Numbered from the stretch's first letter, positions 26,171 through 35,514 are shown. The stretch is 64,000 bases of DNA from Pseudochelatococcus lubricantis (GCF_011762225.1 NZ_JAASQI010000002.1:310001-374000); one strand, 5' to 3'. The notes: generated by a model not told the origin, from the sequence alone. Numbers and translations: made by a program.

Positions 26171-26528
26171 TGGACGCCCCGCTATTTCCTTCCGGGAAAA
26201 GGCGAATTCCGCAGCGCTAGTGAATCGTCCGCCTCAGGTGTTGCGCGGAAGACCATGCGGGCGGAAATCGTCAGCTTCGGTGTGCCGATTTAGCTCAAAA
26301 GGAATATTTCTTTTATATTACATAGACTTATTCATTGTCTGGCTCATGTTGACACCGGCTGTCACACTCACTATGTTGCGCCGCATTCCTTGTGGATGAA
26401 CGGTTGCAGGCCTTACGGCAGCCGCGCGGCCACGGGAATCCGTCCGTATCGAATCCGGCGCATGCTTTTGAAAAGTTTCGATTTCGGTGATAATGCGCGG
26501 AAAACGCATTGTGCCAGGGGATCGTCGC
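26171..26528 (+). promoter_or_regulatory. atp operon promoter region
   Basis: A 358-bp gap without a gene. It contains TTGACA at 26349 and TATGTT at 26372, separated by 17 bp, a near-consensus sigma-70 promoter 150 bases before atpI. The stretch before it (26280-26345) is AT-rich, unlike its surroundings, as an UP element would be. Confidence 0.75.
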
Positions 26529-26891
26529 ATGTCTGGAAACGGTGAGGACGGCAGGCAACCCGAAGATCGTGATCTCGCCAAAAGGCTCGATGATCTCGGC
26601 CGCCGGTTGTCCGCGAAGGAAAGGGAAGCTCTGGCCGCCCGCAAGGCGCAGGAGCCGCGGCCGGGTGGTGACGCCACGGCCATGTCCAACGCCTTGCGGC
26701 TGTCGGGGGAGTTCATCGCCGGTGTGGTGGCTGGCGCGGGCATCGGTTGGGCTATTGACACCTATCTGGGGCTCTCGCCCTGGGGCTTGATCGTTTTTCT
26801 GCTGCTGGGCTTCTTGACAGGCGTCTGGAACGTGCTACGGGCGGCAGGGTATCTGAAAACACCGCGCGACCATGGGTCGGGCGGACGATGA
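26529..26891 (+). CDS. atpI: ATP synthase accessory protein AtpI
   Basis: A 120-residue protein with a charged N-terminal half (residues 1-55) and two TM helices (about 60-82 and 88-108) holding GEFIAGVVAGAGIGWAID and the conserved Gly-rich turn. AtpI helps assemble the c-ring and may carry Mg2+. It is the first gene behind the promoter at 26349. The start has AGGGGA eight bases upstream. Confidence 0.85.
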   Translation: MSGNGEDGRQPEDRDLAKRLDDLGRRLSAKEREALAARKAQEPRPGGDATAMSNALRLSGEFIAGVVAGAGIGWAIDTYLGLSPWGLIVFLLLGFLTGVWNVLRAAGYLKTPRDHGSGGR

Positions 26892-26987
26892 TGCGGTGAA
26901 TTTCTGGCCGGCGCGGCGTGCCGGGCGGGTGGCGAGGCAGATGCGGCGGAAAACCGTCCGCACGCAGACAGCGGGGGCTGAACGGCC

Positions 26988-27737
26988 ATGGCGAGTCCTA
27001 CCGAACAATTTGAGATTCGGCATTTCACCGGACCGTTGTTCCATCTGGGCGACTCGCCCGTCACCTTCACCAACTCCGCGCTGTTCATGGTGCTGGCGGT
27101 TGGTGTGATCACGGCTTTCCTGGCGGCTGCGACCGCGCCGCGCGCGGTCGTGCCGGGGCGGTGGCAGAATCTGGGCGAACTGCTCTATGAGTTCGTCGCC
27201 AGTACCGTCCGACAATCGGCGGGCAAGGACGGCCTCGTGTTTCTGCCGCTCGTGTTCTCGCTCTTCACCTTCGTGCTCATCGCCAATCTGCTCGGCCTGC
27301 TGCCCTATGCATTCACGGTCACGAGCCACATCATCGTGACGGCGGCGCTGGCGCTGCTGGTGATCTTCACAGTGATCGGCTACGGCGTTGCCAAGCACGG
27401 CGCGAAGTTCCTCAACATCTTCGTGCCGTCGGGTGTGCCGGGCTGGCTCCTGCCGCTGATCGTGGCGATCGAGGTGGTGTCGTTCATCTCTCGTCCGGTC
27501 AGCCTCTCTGTCCGTCTTTTCGCCAACATGCTTGCCGGCCACATCGCCCTCAAGATTTTCGCGGGCTTCGTCGCCGCGCTGCTGGCAGGGGGCTTCGCCG
27601 CCTTCCTGTCGCCGCTGCCGCTGGCCTTCACTGTCGCGCTGACCGCCCTCGAAGTTCTGGTGGCGGTGCTTCAGGCCTACGTTTTCGCCGTGCTGACCAG
27701 TCTTTATCTGCACGACGCCCTGCATCCCGGCCACTGA
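26988..27737 (+). CDS. atpB: ATP synthase F0 subunit a
   Basis: A 249-residue membrane protein with about six TM helices. The essential arginine is in [18 protein letters not shown], and the last helix carries [14 protein letters not shown]. It forms the two proton half-channels next to the c-ring. The gene is 96 bases after atpI on the same strand. Confidence 0.95.
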   Translation: MASPTEQFEIRHFTGPLFHLGDSPVTFTNSALFMVLAVGVITAFLAAATAPRAVVPGRWQNLGELLYEFVASTVRQSAGKDGLVFLPLVFSLFTFVLIANLLGLLPYAFTVTSHIIVTAALALLVIFTVIGYGVAKHGAKFLNIFVPSGVPGWLLPLIVAIEVVSFISRPVSLSVRLFANMLAGHIALKIFAGFVAALLAGGFAAFLSPLPLAFTVALTALEVLVAVLQAYVFAVLTSLYLHDALHPGH

Positions 27738-27800
27738 TCGAAGCTATAACCCGGCCGGTTGTTCCGCCATCACGTCAAGAGTTACTCGAAGGAGCTTTCC

Positions 27801-28031
27801 ATGGAACTCGCTGCTGCTGCTAAGTACATTGGTGCTGGTCTCGCCTGCTTCGGTCTGGCTGGCGCTGCTCTCGCGCTGGGCAACCTGTTCGGCCAGTTTT
27901 TCGCCGGCGCCTTCCGCAACCCGAGCGCGGCTGACGCGCAGCGCGGCACGCTGGTTCTGGGCTTCGCCCTCACGGAAGCTCTCGGCATCTTCTCGCTGCT
28001 GATCGCGCTCCTGCTTCTCTTCGCCGTCTGA
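27801..28031 (+). CDS. atpE: ATP synthase F0 subunit c
   Basis: A 76-residue hairpin protein with two TM helices. The Gly/Ala-rich first helix (GAGLACFGLAGAALALGN) and the proton-carrying Glu in GFALTEALGIFSLL are present. The ATG at 27801 is chosen because AAGGAG lies before it and MELAAAAKYIGAG is the family start. Subunits form the rotating ring. A strong hairpin follows the gene. Confidence 0.95.
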   Translation: MELAAAAKYIGAGLACFGLAGAALALGNLFGQFFAGAFRNPSAADAQRGTLVLGFALTEALGIFSLLIALLLLFAV

Positions 28032-28058
28032 TTGATTGATACGGTGACGGCGGCATTT

Positions 28059-28083
28059 GTCTTCGGGGGCTTCTCCCGAAGAC
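28059..28083 (+). other. Hairpin between atpE and atpF'
   Basis: GTCTTCGGG and CCCGAAGAC form a perfect 9-bp stem with a 7-base loop. No T-run follows, so it is not a normal terminator. A 3' stabiliser that gives more atpE mRNA than b-subunit mRNA is the likely role. Confidence 0.65.
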
Positions 28084-28235
28084 GAGCGCCGCGATAGGCC
28101 GCTGTCTGCAAAATAGCAGGCTTGCGGACCTGTCTGTCTGTTTTGGCACCAGTTTCGCCGGGCCGGATTTGCCTCTCCGGAGCAGACGTGTGTCGGGCGT
28201 GGTGCATGAGCCTCGTTGTGAGGGGGAGTTGACAG

Positions 28236-28772
28236 ATGGCTGAAGCGATCAAAACCGGGGCTGAAGTCGCGCACGAGGTCGGCTTTCCTCCGTTTAACGC
28301 CGAAACCTTTGCGTCGCAGCTGTTCTGGCTCGCGGTGACGTTCGCATTCCTGTACTGGTTCGTGTCGAAGATTGCCTTGCCGCGCATCGCGGCGGTGATC
28401 GCGGATCGCAAGCAGCGAATAGATACGGATCTCGATGATGCCGCCCGGCTCAAGGCGCAGGCGGATGAGGCTTTCAAGGCCTACGAGGCGGAACTCGCCA
28501 CGGCCAAGGCCAACGCCCGGTCCATAGCCGAGGATACCCGCGCGCGCCTTAGTGCTGAAAGCGATGCCCGGCGCAAGTCGCTGGAGCAGGATCTTTCGGC
28601 CCGGATCGCAGCCGCGGAAAAGACCATCGCCGATACCAAGACGCAGGCGCTGACGCATGTCGGTGAGATCGCGGGTGATGCGGCCTCCGCTATCGTGGAG
28701 CGCATCCTGGGCAGCGCGCCCACGGCGATCGCCGTGGATGCCGCGGTCAAGTCCGCCCTCGATGGCCGATAG
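28236..28772 (+). CDS. atpF': ATP synthase F0 subunit b'
   Basis: A 178-residue protein with a short N-terminal stretch, one TM helix (about residues 30-50; LFWLAVTFAFLYWFVS) and a long charged coiled coil. It is the b' form found in alphaproteobacteria, pairing with b in the peripheral stalk. The gene is 204 bases after atpE, and a start GTTGACAG region with GGGGGAG precedes it. Confidence 0.9.
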   Translation: MAEAIKTGAEVAHEVGFPPFNAETFASQLFWLAVTFAFLYWFVSKIALPRIAAVIADRKQRIDTDLDDAARLKAQADEAFKAYEAELATAKANARSIAEDTRARLSAESDARRKSLEQDLSARIAAAEKTIADTKTQALTHVGEIAGDAASAIVERILGSAPTAIAVDAAVKSALDGR

Positions 28773-28781
28773 GAGGCAACC

Positions 28782-29267
28782 ATGTTCTGGGAAGCTGAAT
28801 TCTGGGTTGCCGTTTCGTTTTTCTGCTTTGTCGGCATCGCTCTGAAGATGGGGGCGGGCAAGATGCTCGTCGGCCCGCTCGACGACCGCACGAAGCAGAT
28901 CGCTAGCGATCTGGCCGAGGCTCGCCGGCTGCGCGACGAGGCTGAAGCGCTGCTGAAGGCCTATGAGGCGAAGCGTGTCGCCGCCGAGGCCGAAGCCCAG
29001 GCGATCGTCGACAACGCGCGCACCGAAGCGGAACGCGCTGCCGAGGAAGCCCATGCCCGCCTGACGGATTTCATCGCGCGGCGGACCAAGGCGGCGGAGG
29101 CCAAGATCGCGCAGGCGGAGACGCAAGCCACGGCCGACGTCAAGACCGCTGCGGCTGAAGCGGCCGTGCGTGCGGCGGAGGAAATCCTGCGCGGCAGCCT
29201 GAAGGGCAAGACCGCAGAGCGGCTGTTCGAGGAAAGCCTCAACGAGGTCCGCACGCAGATCCACTGA
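28782..29267 (+). CDS. atpF: ATP synthase F0 subunit b
   Basis: A 161-residue protein with an N-terminal TM helix (FWVAVSFFCFVGIAL) and a long Ala/Glu/Arg coiled coil. With b' it forms the heterodimeric stalk that holds F1 in place. It follows b' by nine bases with AGGAGG before the ATG. The F1 genes are not in the window. Confidence 0.92.
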   Translation: MFWEAEFWVAVSFFCFVGIALKMGAGKMLVGPLDDRTKQIASDLAEARRLRDEAEALLKAYEAKRVAAEAEAQAIVDNARTEAERAAEEAHARLTDFIARRTKAAEAKIAQAETQATADVKTAAAEAAVRAAEEILRGSLKGKTAERLFEESLNEVRTQIH

Positions 29268-29302
29268 CGCAGTGCTGTCAGGCGTATCGGGAAAGAATAT
29301 GT

Positions 29303-29332
29303 GATCCTGGGGGGCTCATGCCCTTCAGGATC
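29303..29332 (+). terminator. Hairpin after the atp operon
   Basis: GATCCTG and CAGGATC form a 7-bp stem, with GGG and CCC able to pair further in. It lies 36 bases after atpF. Only a short, mixed TCTTG tract follows, so termination is plausible but not strong. Confidence 0.45.
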
Positions 29333-29383
29333 GTCTTGTAAGAATCTGGTCGTCAACTCGTTGATCCGACAAGGGCGGGGCCC

Positions 29384-30667
29384 ATGAAACCGGTCGAACG
29401 TTTCCGCAAGGTATCGCTCCGTGGCTCCCGTTTCCTGATGGTGGGCACAGTCGGTATCGTGCTTGCATCCTGTGCCGGCAATCCGCGCGGCGTCCTGGGG
29501 CCGGTGGCGGAAACGTCTCCCGGCGCGACCCAGGTGGATATGCTCGTGGCGACCACTCGCGGCAAGTCCGCGAACCGGGGCGAGCTTTTCTCCGGCGAGC
29601 GCAGCCCCACCCCTGCTTTTGCGGACATCACGGTATCCATTCCGCCGAAGGAGGCGCGCACCATCGGCGAGGTGCAGTGGCCGCGGCGTTTGCCGGGCAA
29701 CCCGGCCACCGATTTCGTGACACTGCGTGCCGATATCGTCAATCAGGACGAGGCGTTGCGCCGGTTCCGCCGCACTGTGGCGAAGGTGCCGCACGGCAAC
29801 GTGCTGGTGTTCGTGCACGGCTATAATAATCGTTTTGAAGACGCTGTTTTCCGTTTCGCGCAGATCGTGAACGATTCGGACGCGAAGGTCGCGCCGGTCC
29901 TGTTTACGTGGCCGTCTCGCGGCAGCCTGCTTGCGTACGGCTATGACCGTGAGAGCGCCAATTTCTCGCGCGACAATCTGGAAAATCTGCTCGCCGAGTT
30001 GTCCCGCGATAAGCGGGTGGGTGAAATATCAATCCTCGCCCACTCCATGGGCAACTGGGTGACGCTGGAAGCCTTGCGGCAGATGGCGATTCGCAACAAC
30101 GGTCGACTTGCGCCCAAGATCGCCAACGTCATGCTGGCGGCGCCCGACGTCGATATCGACGTCTTCCGCACGCAGGTCGCCCAGATCAAGGGAAGCGGTG
30201 TCAAAGGCAAGCGCAGCGCGAATTTCGTGCTGTTTACCTCGCGGGATGACCGCGCACTCGCGCTTTCACGCCGCGTCTGGGGCAGCACGGCACGGCTTGG
30301 CGCCATCGATCCCGCGGTCGAGCCGTTCAAAACCGAACTCCGGCGCGATAACGTGACCGTGGTCGACCTCACCGGCGTGCGCACAGCCGATCGTCTGAAT
30401 CACGGCACTTTCGCGGAAAGCCCGGAGGTGGTGCAGTTGATCGGCGGCCGTCTGGCCGGTGGGCAGACCATGACCGACTCGCGCGTCGGCCTCGGCGACC
30501 ACATCATCCAGATCACGGCTGGCGCGGCCTCTTCGGTGGGAACGGCGGCGGGCCTCGTGCTCGCTGCGCCTGTTGCGGTTATCGATCCCAATACGCGCAA
30601 CAATCTTGGCAGCCAGTTCGAAGGCTTTGGCGATGAGCTGGCCAAAACGACAGGTTCCGTGCGCTGA
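29384..30667 (+). CDS. Alpha/beta hydrolase lipoprotein (DUF900 type)
   Basis: A 427-residue protein with a lipoprotein signal ending in VLASC (Cys30). The hydrolase part has NVLVFVHGYNN near residue 139 and the nucleophile elbow LAHSMGN with Ser221, matching the DUF900 alpha/beta hydrolases. The last 70 residues are Gly/Ala-rich. It is an envelope enzyme, probably an esterase or lipase; its substrate is unknown. It stands alone between the atp operon and convergent genes. Confidence 0.75.
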   Translation: MKPVERFRKVSLRGSRFLMVGTVGIVLASCAGNPRGVLGPVAETSPGATQVDMLVATTRGKSANRGELFSGERSPTPAFADITVSIPPKEARTIGEVQWPRRLPGNPATDFVTLRADIVNQDEALRRFRRTVAKVPHGNVLVFVHGYNNRFEDAVFRFAQIVNDSDAKVAPVLFTWPSRGSLLAYGYDRESANFSRDNLENLLAELSRDKRVGEISILAHSMGNWVTLEALRQMAIRNNGRLAPKIANVMLAAPDVDIDVFRTQVAQIKGSGVKGKRSANFVLFTSRDDRALALSRRVWGSTARLGAIDPAVEPFKTELRRDNVTVVDLTGVRTADRLNHGTFAESPEVVQLIGGRLAGGQTMTDSRVGLGDHIIQITAGAASSVGTAAGLVLAAPVAVIDPNTRNNLGSQFEGFGDELAKTTGSVR

Positions 30668-30706
30668 AAGGCGATGCGCCGTCCGTTTGTCTATGCAACA
30701 CCTTTC

Positions 30707-30731
30707 CCCGGAAGTGGCATCCGCTTCCGGG
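30707..30731. terminator. Hairpin between convergent genes
   Basis: CCCGGAAG and CTTCCGGG form an 8-bp stem with a 9-base loop, located between the hydrolase (plus) and the small membrane protein gene (minus). It probably serves both transcripts. Confidence 0.5.
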
Positions 30732-30748
30732 AGGCAGTGTAAAAAGCT

Positions 30749-31078
30749 TCACCGCCGCCGGGCATCGACCGTGACACGCACGGGAACCGGTGCTCCGAGG
30801 CCGCCGCGAGGCGGAACAGGCGCGAGGCGCAGGCGGCGCCCGCGCGGAGGCGTATCTCGCTCTTCAAGCTGCATCACCGCGATGCCCATCTGGATGCTGC
30901 CGAACGTAAGGCAGAGCAAGAAAGTCAGCGCCCCTGCGGCAACCATCCCGACCGGAGACGCCGCGACGAGGGTATGCAGGCCGGCGACGTCGAGCCCGAA
31001 CAACATTCCGGCAAACAGCGCGGCAATGCTGAAACCGATGAGGGCGTGGCGGGCTAGAAACCAGGTGAGCCGCGTCAT
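30749..31078 (-). CDS. Small membrane protein, unknown
   Basis: A 109-residue protein. The second of two close ATGs (31078) is chosen because GGGAG lies six bases before it. Two TM helices (about residues 8-28 and 40-65) are followed by a Pro/Arg-rich tail. It lies where lpxXL would be expected in related acpXL clusters, downstream of the MDR gene on the same strand, but has no acyltransferase motif. Confidence 0.6.
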   Translation of the reverse strand: MTRLTWFLARHALIGFSIAALFAGMLFGLDVAGLHTLVAASPVGMVAAGALTFLLCLTFGSIQMGIAVMQLEERDTPPRGRRLRLAPVPPRGGLGAPVPVRVTVDARRR

Positions 31079-31198
31079 GAACATCTCCCGAGACAATAAT
31101 CAACATCCTATGTTGGCACGGGTTCATCAAAACGACAATTACTGAATCGGGAGTGCGGCGCCTGAGCGAAGCCCGCTCGAATACCGTGGCTGAGGATA

Positions 31199-32221
31199 TC
31201 AGACGGTGACGATGAGCTTGCCGAACACCTTGCGGCTTTCCAGCCGGTCGAGGCCGTCCTGGAAATGATCGAGACTGTAGACCGTATCGATGACCGGGCG
31301 GATGCCCGCAGCCATCTTGTCGAGTGCCTCACCGATATTGCGGATGGTGCAGCCGAAGGAACCAAAGATACGGTACTGTTGCTGAAAAAGCTGCATCAGG
31401 TTCATGGTGGTGGAGACGCCCGACGTCGATCCGCACGTCACCAGCCGGCCGCCGCGCTTGAGGCTGAGCAGCGAGCCGTTCCACGTATCGGCGCCGACAT
31501 GCTCGAAGACGACATCGACACCCTTGCGTCCCGTGAGCTTGCGCACCACACCCTCGAACCTGTCCGTGCGGTAGTTGATAACGTGGTCCGCGCCGAGGGC
31601 TTTCACCTTGGCGCCCTTTTCGTCGTCGCCCACGGTGGTGATCACGGTGCAGCCGATCGCCTTGGCCATCAGGACCGCAGCCGTGCCGATGCCGGAGCCG
31701 CCGGCGTGCACCAGCACTGTCTCGCCCGCTTCCAGCTTCGCGTTGTCGAACAACATGTGCTGAACCGTGCCGAAAGCGATCGGCGCGCAGGCGGCTTCCT
31801 CGAAGGAGACGCCATCCGGAACCTTGACCAGCAGCCGCTCCGGCATGTTGACCAGTTCGCAGGTGAAGCCATCGACATGGAAACCCATGATGCCGGCGAC
31901 ATTCTCGCACAGGTTGTCGTGTCCCTCGCGGCAGGCCCGGCACTCGCCGCAGGTTTTCGCGCCATAGAGCGCCACGCGGTCACCCGCCGCGACCCGGCTC
32001 ACACCCTCGCCGACAGCGACGATTTCACCGGACGCCTCCGCGCCGACGGTCAGCGGCAGTTTGCGCTTCGCGAAGGCCATCCCGCGAAAGCCCCATACGT
32101 CGATATGGTTGAGGCCAACGGCGCGAATGCGCACCTGCACCTCACCGGGACCGGGCGCGGGCGGCGCATCGACATCCACGAGGCGCAGGTCACGGTCACC
32201 GAAGAGTTGCAGGGCGCGCAT
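31199..32221 (-). CDS. Zinc-type alcohol dehydrogenase (MDR) of the acpXL cluster
   Basis: A 340-residue medium-chain dehydrogenase/reductase. The structural zinc site CGECRACREGHDNLC, the dinucleotide motif GGSGIGTAAVLMAK, and the catalytic-domain start (GLNHIDVWGFRG) are present. In related acpXL clusters a gene of this kind (called adh2XL or fabXL) takes part in making the very-long-chain acid of lipid A, possibly as an enoyl reductase. The ATG follows AAGGAATA. It is the last gene of the cluster in this window. Confidence 0.8.
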   Translation of the reverse strand: MRALQLFGDRDLRLVDVDAPPAPGPGEVQVRIRAVGLNHIDVWGFRGMAFAKRKLPLTVGAEASGEIVAVGEGVSRVAAGDRVALYGAKTCGECRACREGHDNLCENVAGIMGFHVDGFTCELVNMPERLLVKVPDGVSFEEAACAPIAFGTVQHMLFDNAKLEAGETVLVHAGGSGIGTAAVLMAKAIGCTVITTVGDDEKGAKVKALGADHVINYRTDRFEGVVRKLTGRKGVDVVFEHVGADTWNGSLLSLKRGGRLVTCGSTSGVSTTMNLMQLFQQQYRIFGSFGCTIRNIGEALDKMAAGIRPVIDTVYSLDHFQDGLDRLESRKVFGKLIVTV

Positions 32222-32258
32222 GGCGATATTCCTTGTTGTAAAGCGGTGAGGACGGCGA

Positions 32259-33014
32259 TCAGCGGTGGATGCCGATCTGGGCCGTCAGTCCGCCATCGAT
32301 TGGCAGCACCGCACCCGTCATATAGGCGGCGGGTGGCGAAAGCAAAAAGGCGGCGAGCCCCGCGACTTCGTCGACACGCGCGAACCGGCCGGCGGGAATC
32401 TGCCTTTCCATGTTGGCGCGATGGGCGGCGTAGGGGGCCAGCATGTCGGTGTCGATAAAGCCCGGCGCGATGTAGTTGACGGTGACGCCGCGCCGCGCGG
32501 TTTCCACGGTGAGTGTGCGCAGATAGCTCAGCAGCGCGCCCTTCGAGGCCGCATAGGCGGCGTTGCCGGGGTTGCCATGCAGCGCCGCGACCGAGCCGAT
32601 GGCGACAATGCGCCCCTCGCGGGCGCGGATCATCGGGCGCACGAGCGCCTTGGCCAGCCGGGCGAACGACCAGAAGTTCACCTGCATCACGGCTTCGGCA
32701 TTGTCCTGGGCCATGACGGCCGCAAGCGCGTCGTAGGACTGGCCGGCGTTATGGACGAAACCGTAGTAGGTGTCGTCCTCGATACCCGCGCAGAAGGCAT
32801 CGAGCGCTGCACCGTCGGCGAGGTCGAGCGCGAAGGCGCGTACAGCCCGCCCTTCCGCCTTCAGGCGTGCGGCCAGCGCCACGCCGGCGTCGCCGGAGGA
32901 GCGATAAGTGAAGTCCACGTCATAGCCGGCACTTGCGAGGGCGGCGACGATGGCCGCGCCGAGCCCCTTCGCGCCGCCAGTGACGAGAACGCGCTTGTTG
33001 GCGGTCGTGCTCAC
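32259..33014 (-). CDS. fabG: 3-oxoacyl-ACP reductase-like SDR
   Basis: A 251-residue short-chain dehydrogenase: TGGAKGLGAAI binds NADP(H), NAG is present, and the catalytic Tyr-Lys pair appears as YAASK with Ser in IGSVAAL. C-terminal GGL follows the family. A GTG start overlaps the fabF1 stop (GTGA), so the two are coupled. It would reduce the 3-keto group during chain elongation. The symbol is by family; it is one of several FabG-like proteins and its specificity is inferred. Confidence 0.8.
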   Translation of the reverse strand: MSTTANKRVLVTGGAKGLGAAIVAALASAGYDVDFTYRSSGDAGVALAARLKAEGRAVRAFALDLADGAALDAFCAGIEDDTYYGFVHNAGQSYDALAAVMAQDNAEAVMQVNFWSFARLAKALVRPMIRAREGRIVAIGSVAALHGNPGNAAYAASKGALLSYLRTLTVETARRGVTVNYIAPGFIDTDMLAPYAAHRANMERQIPAGRFARVDEVAGLAAFLLSPPAAYMTGAVLPIDGGLTAQIGIHR

Positions 33015-34321
33015 GCGCCCGGCTCCGCTGTGATCACCAGACAGGTGTTCTGGCCGCCGAAGCCGAAGGAGTTGGACAACACTCTCGAAACCGTGGCGTC
33101 GCGCGCCGTGTTGGGCACGACGTCGAGCCCGATGGCGGGATCCGGCAACTCGTAGTTGATGGTGGGCGGCAGCCGCCCGTTGAGGATCGTGAGCAGCGAG
33201 AACACCGCTTCGACCGCGCCGGCGGCAGTCAGCGTATGCCCGATCATGGATTTGTTGGACGAAATGGGCAGGGAGCCGGAAGCTGCGTTCATGCGCTCGC
33301 CGAAAACCGCGAGGCAGGCGAGCGACTCCATCTTGTCGTTCTCCGGCGTGCTGGTGCCATGGGCGTTGATATAGTCGATGTCGTCGGGCGTGAGGCCCGC
33401 ATCCGAGACGGCTTCGCGGATCGCGGCGATGGCAGGGCCGCCGTCAGGGCTGGTGCGCGTGCGGTGGAAGCCGTCTCCGCGTTCACCGCAGCCGGCGACA
33501 ATGCCGAGAATGGTCGCGCCGCGCGCCCGCGCGGCGTCGTAATCCTCCAGCACGAAGGCGCCCGCACCCTCACCCATGACGAAACCGTCGCGGTTCTTCG
33601 AGAAGGGGCGGGACGCGCCGGCCGGATCGTCGTTGTGAGTGGACAGCGCCGAGAGAAGCGAGAAGCGGATCAGCGCTTCCGCATGCACCGAGCCGTCGGT
33701 GCCGATGGCGAGCGCCGCCTGCGTCTCGCCCCGGCGAATGGCCTCGACGCCGAGCTGGATCGCCGTCGCGCCGGACGAGCACGCGGTCGAGAGCGAGATG
33801 GGCGAGCCGCGCGTGCCGAAACGCTCCGCGATGTGCTCGGCGACCGTGCCGAACAGGAACAGGTCGTGCCAGGCGGAAAACGCGCCGCTGCCGGCAGCGC
33901 GCAGCAGATCGGCATAGGTGATGTCGTCCGTCCTGCCGCTGGCGCGCGCGAGCGCGATACGCTGCGGCCATTCCATCTCGACCGGCGGCACGGCGATGAA
34001 CAGCGCGCCGGGAAAGTCGCCGGGCGTGCCGATGCCGGACTGCGCAATGGCTTCGCCGGCCGCGAGCACCGCGAGCTTCTCCGACAGGAAGGGGGCGCTC
34101 GACACCGCGCCCTCCACGTAGTCGACCGTGGCCGCGATCGTGGTGCGCAGGTTGTCGGTGCTGAAGCGGGTGATGCGATGCACGCCCGAGCGCCCTTGCG
34201 TCAAGGCCGACCAGTTGTCGGCCTTGCCCTGGCCGAGGGATGTGACCACGCCCGCGCCGGTGACGGCGACGAGCGGGCGGCCGAGTGCATCGCGCGTGGA
34301 AGAGGAGGGGACGGATGTCAT
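33011..34321 (-). CDS. fabF1XL: Beta-ketoacyl-ACP synthase of the acpXL cluster
   Basis: A 436-residue KAS II-type condensing enzyme with an intact catalytic triad: Cys181 in STACSSGA, His in NAHGTSTPENDKME and His in NKSMIGHTLTAAG. It extends acyl chains on AcpXL to the 28-carbon range. It lies three bases after the partner gene and overlaps the SDR gene by four bases. Confidence 0.88.
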   Translation of the reverse strand: MTSVPSSSTRDALGRPLVAVTGAGVVTSLGQGKADNWSALTQGRSGVHRITRFSTDNLRTTIAATVDYVEGAVSSAPFLSEKLAVLAAGEAIAQSGIGTPGDFPGALFIAVPPVEMEWPQRIALARASGRTDDITYADLLRAAGSGAFSAWHDLFLFGTVAEHIAERFGTRGSPISLSTACSSGATAIQLGVEAIRRGETQAALAIGTDGSVHAEALIRFSLLSALSTHNDDPAGASRPFSKNRDGFVMGEGAGAFVLEDYDAARARGATILGIVAGCGERGDGFHRTRTSPDGGPAIAAIREAVSDAGLTPDDIDYINAHGTSTPENDKMESLACLAVFGERMNAASGSLPISSNKSMIGHTLTAAGAVEAVFSLLTILNGRLPPTINYELPDPAIGLDVVPNTARDATVSRVLSNSFGFGGQNTCLVITAEPGA

Positions 34322-34323
34322 GA

Positions 34324-35499
34324 TCAGCCTCCGTTCGGGGCGGCTTCGACGAGGGCGAGGCCCTCGCCGCGCTTGTGGCCGACGCTGGTGACGACGGCCT
34401 GATGCAGCCGCCCGGCCTCGACGGCCGCAGTGGCGAGCGCCAGCCCGAGCGGGAACTGCGCCTCAAGCGTATGCCCGAACATGTCGCCGGTGGCGTGGAC
34501 GGGAATGCCTGGCACCAGCTTCGTCAGCGAGCCGCGCTCTTCCTCGGTGACGCCGGCGACGCCGGTCGCGCCCGAGAGTACGGCGCCGCCGATGCCGCGA
34601 AATGCTTTTCCACTCTGTTCCCACAGCTTTTCCACGGAGACGCCCACGGAGCCGGGATGGCGGCGGGTATGGTCCGAGGAGACGCCGCGCAGCACGGCGA
34701 GCGCCTTCGCGCCGCGCGCCTCCGCATGGGCGCGTGCCTCGAACACGAGGAAGGCCGCGCCGCTGCCGAGAATGAAGCCGCCGCCTTCGCCGGGGCGGTC
34801 CCAGACGGAGGCGAAATGCTCTTTCCACAGATAGCCGCCGAGTTCGTATATCAGCAGCGCGTCGGGCCGCTCGGCGTTGTAGGAGCCGCCGACGAGAAAG
34901 ATATCGCCCTGGCCGGCGGCGATGCGCGCATGGGCGATCCGCACCGCGTCCACGCCGGCCTGCTCCTCGCCCATGAAGGTGCGCGACGCGCCCGTGACGC
35001 CCTGCACGATGGCAATGTTGCCGGCGAGCAGGTTCGACAGTTGCGCGAGAAACAACGTTGGCCGCAGATCGCTCATGAGGCGTTCGTTGAGAAAGGCCTC
35101 GGCATTTTCCGCCTTGCCGATGCCGGACAGGATCTGCCCGTCCACCGCGTAATCGCGCTCGCCGCCGCCCGCGGCGACAATCATCTGCACCGTGCGCCGC
35201 AGTTCGGAATCGCGCGCGAGGCCCGCGTCCTCCAGTGCGAGGCCGGCTGCGTAGACGCCGAGCTTTTGCCAGTTCTCCATCTGCCGCTGGTCGGCCTTCT
35301 TGGGGATCTGTTTGCTCCAGTCCAGCGGCACGGCGGGGTGAACGGGGTAAGGCGCGAAAGTATCGGTGTCGACCTGCGCGGTGCTGTCGCCGTCGAGTGC
35401 AGCGAGGTGCGCGGAGCGCCCCTCACCGAGGCTCGACACGAGGCCGATCCCGGTGATCCAGACGTCGCGGTCGTTCCCGCTGGCAGGGCCATTGGCCAT
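34324..35499 (-). CDS. fabF2XL: Degenerate KAS partner (chain-length-factor-like)
   Basis: A 391-residue KAS-fold protein. The ATG at 35499 has GGAG eight bases upstream; an upstream TTG is also open. By alignment with FabF1 the active-site Cys is replaced by Ser (GASRTFMGEEQ) and the HGT motif is lost (GATGVAGVTEEERG), while GHT near the end is kept. It cannot be a normal condensing enzyme and most likely pairs with FabF1 as a chain-length factor. The replacement is seen in the sequence; the role is inferred. Confidence 0.8.
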   Translation of the reverse strand: MANGPASGNDRDVWITGIGLVSSLGEGRSAHLAALDGDSTAQVDTDTFAPYPVHPAVPLDWSKQIPKKADQRQMENWQKLGVYAAGLALEDAGLARDSELRRTVQMIVAAGGGERDYAVDGQILSGIGKAENAEAFLNERLMSDLRPTLFLAQLSNLLAGNIAIVQGVTGASRTFMGEEQAGVDAVRIAHARIAAGQGDIFLVGGSYNAERPDALLIYELGGYLWKEHFASVWDRPGEGGGFILGSGAAFLVFEARAHAEARGAKALAVLRGVSSDHTRRHPGSVGVSVEKLWEQSGKAFRGIGGAVLSGATGVAGVTEEERGSLTKLVPGIPVHATGDMFGHTLEAQFPLGLALATAAVEAGRLHQAVVTSVGHKRGEGLALVEAAPNGG

Positions 35500-35514
35500 T
35501 CGGGCATTCTCCAA

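Noticed and set aside
26992-27734. Minus-strand Glu/Arg/His-rich frame opposite atpB
   Set aside because: Mirror of the membrane-protein codons of atpB; no independent support.
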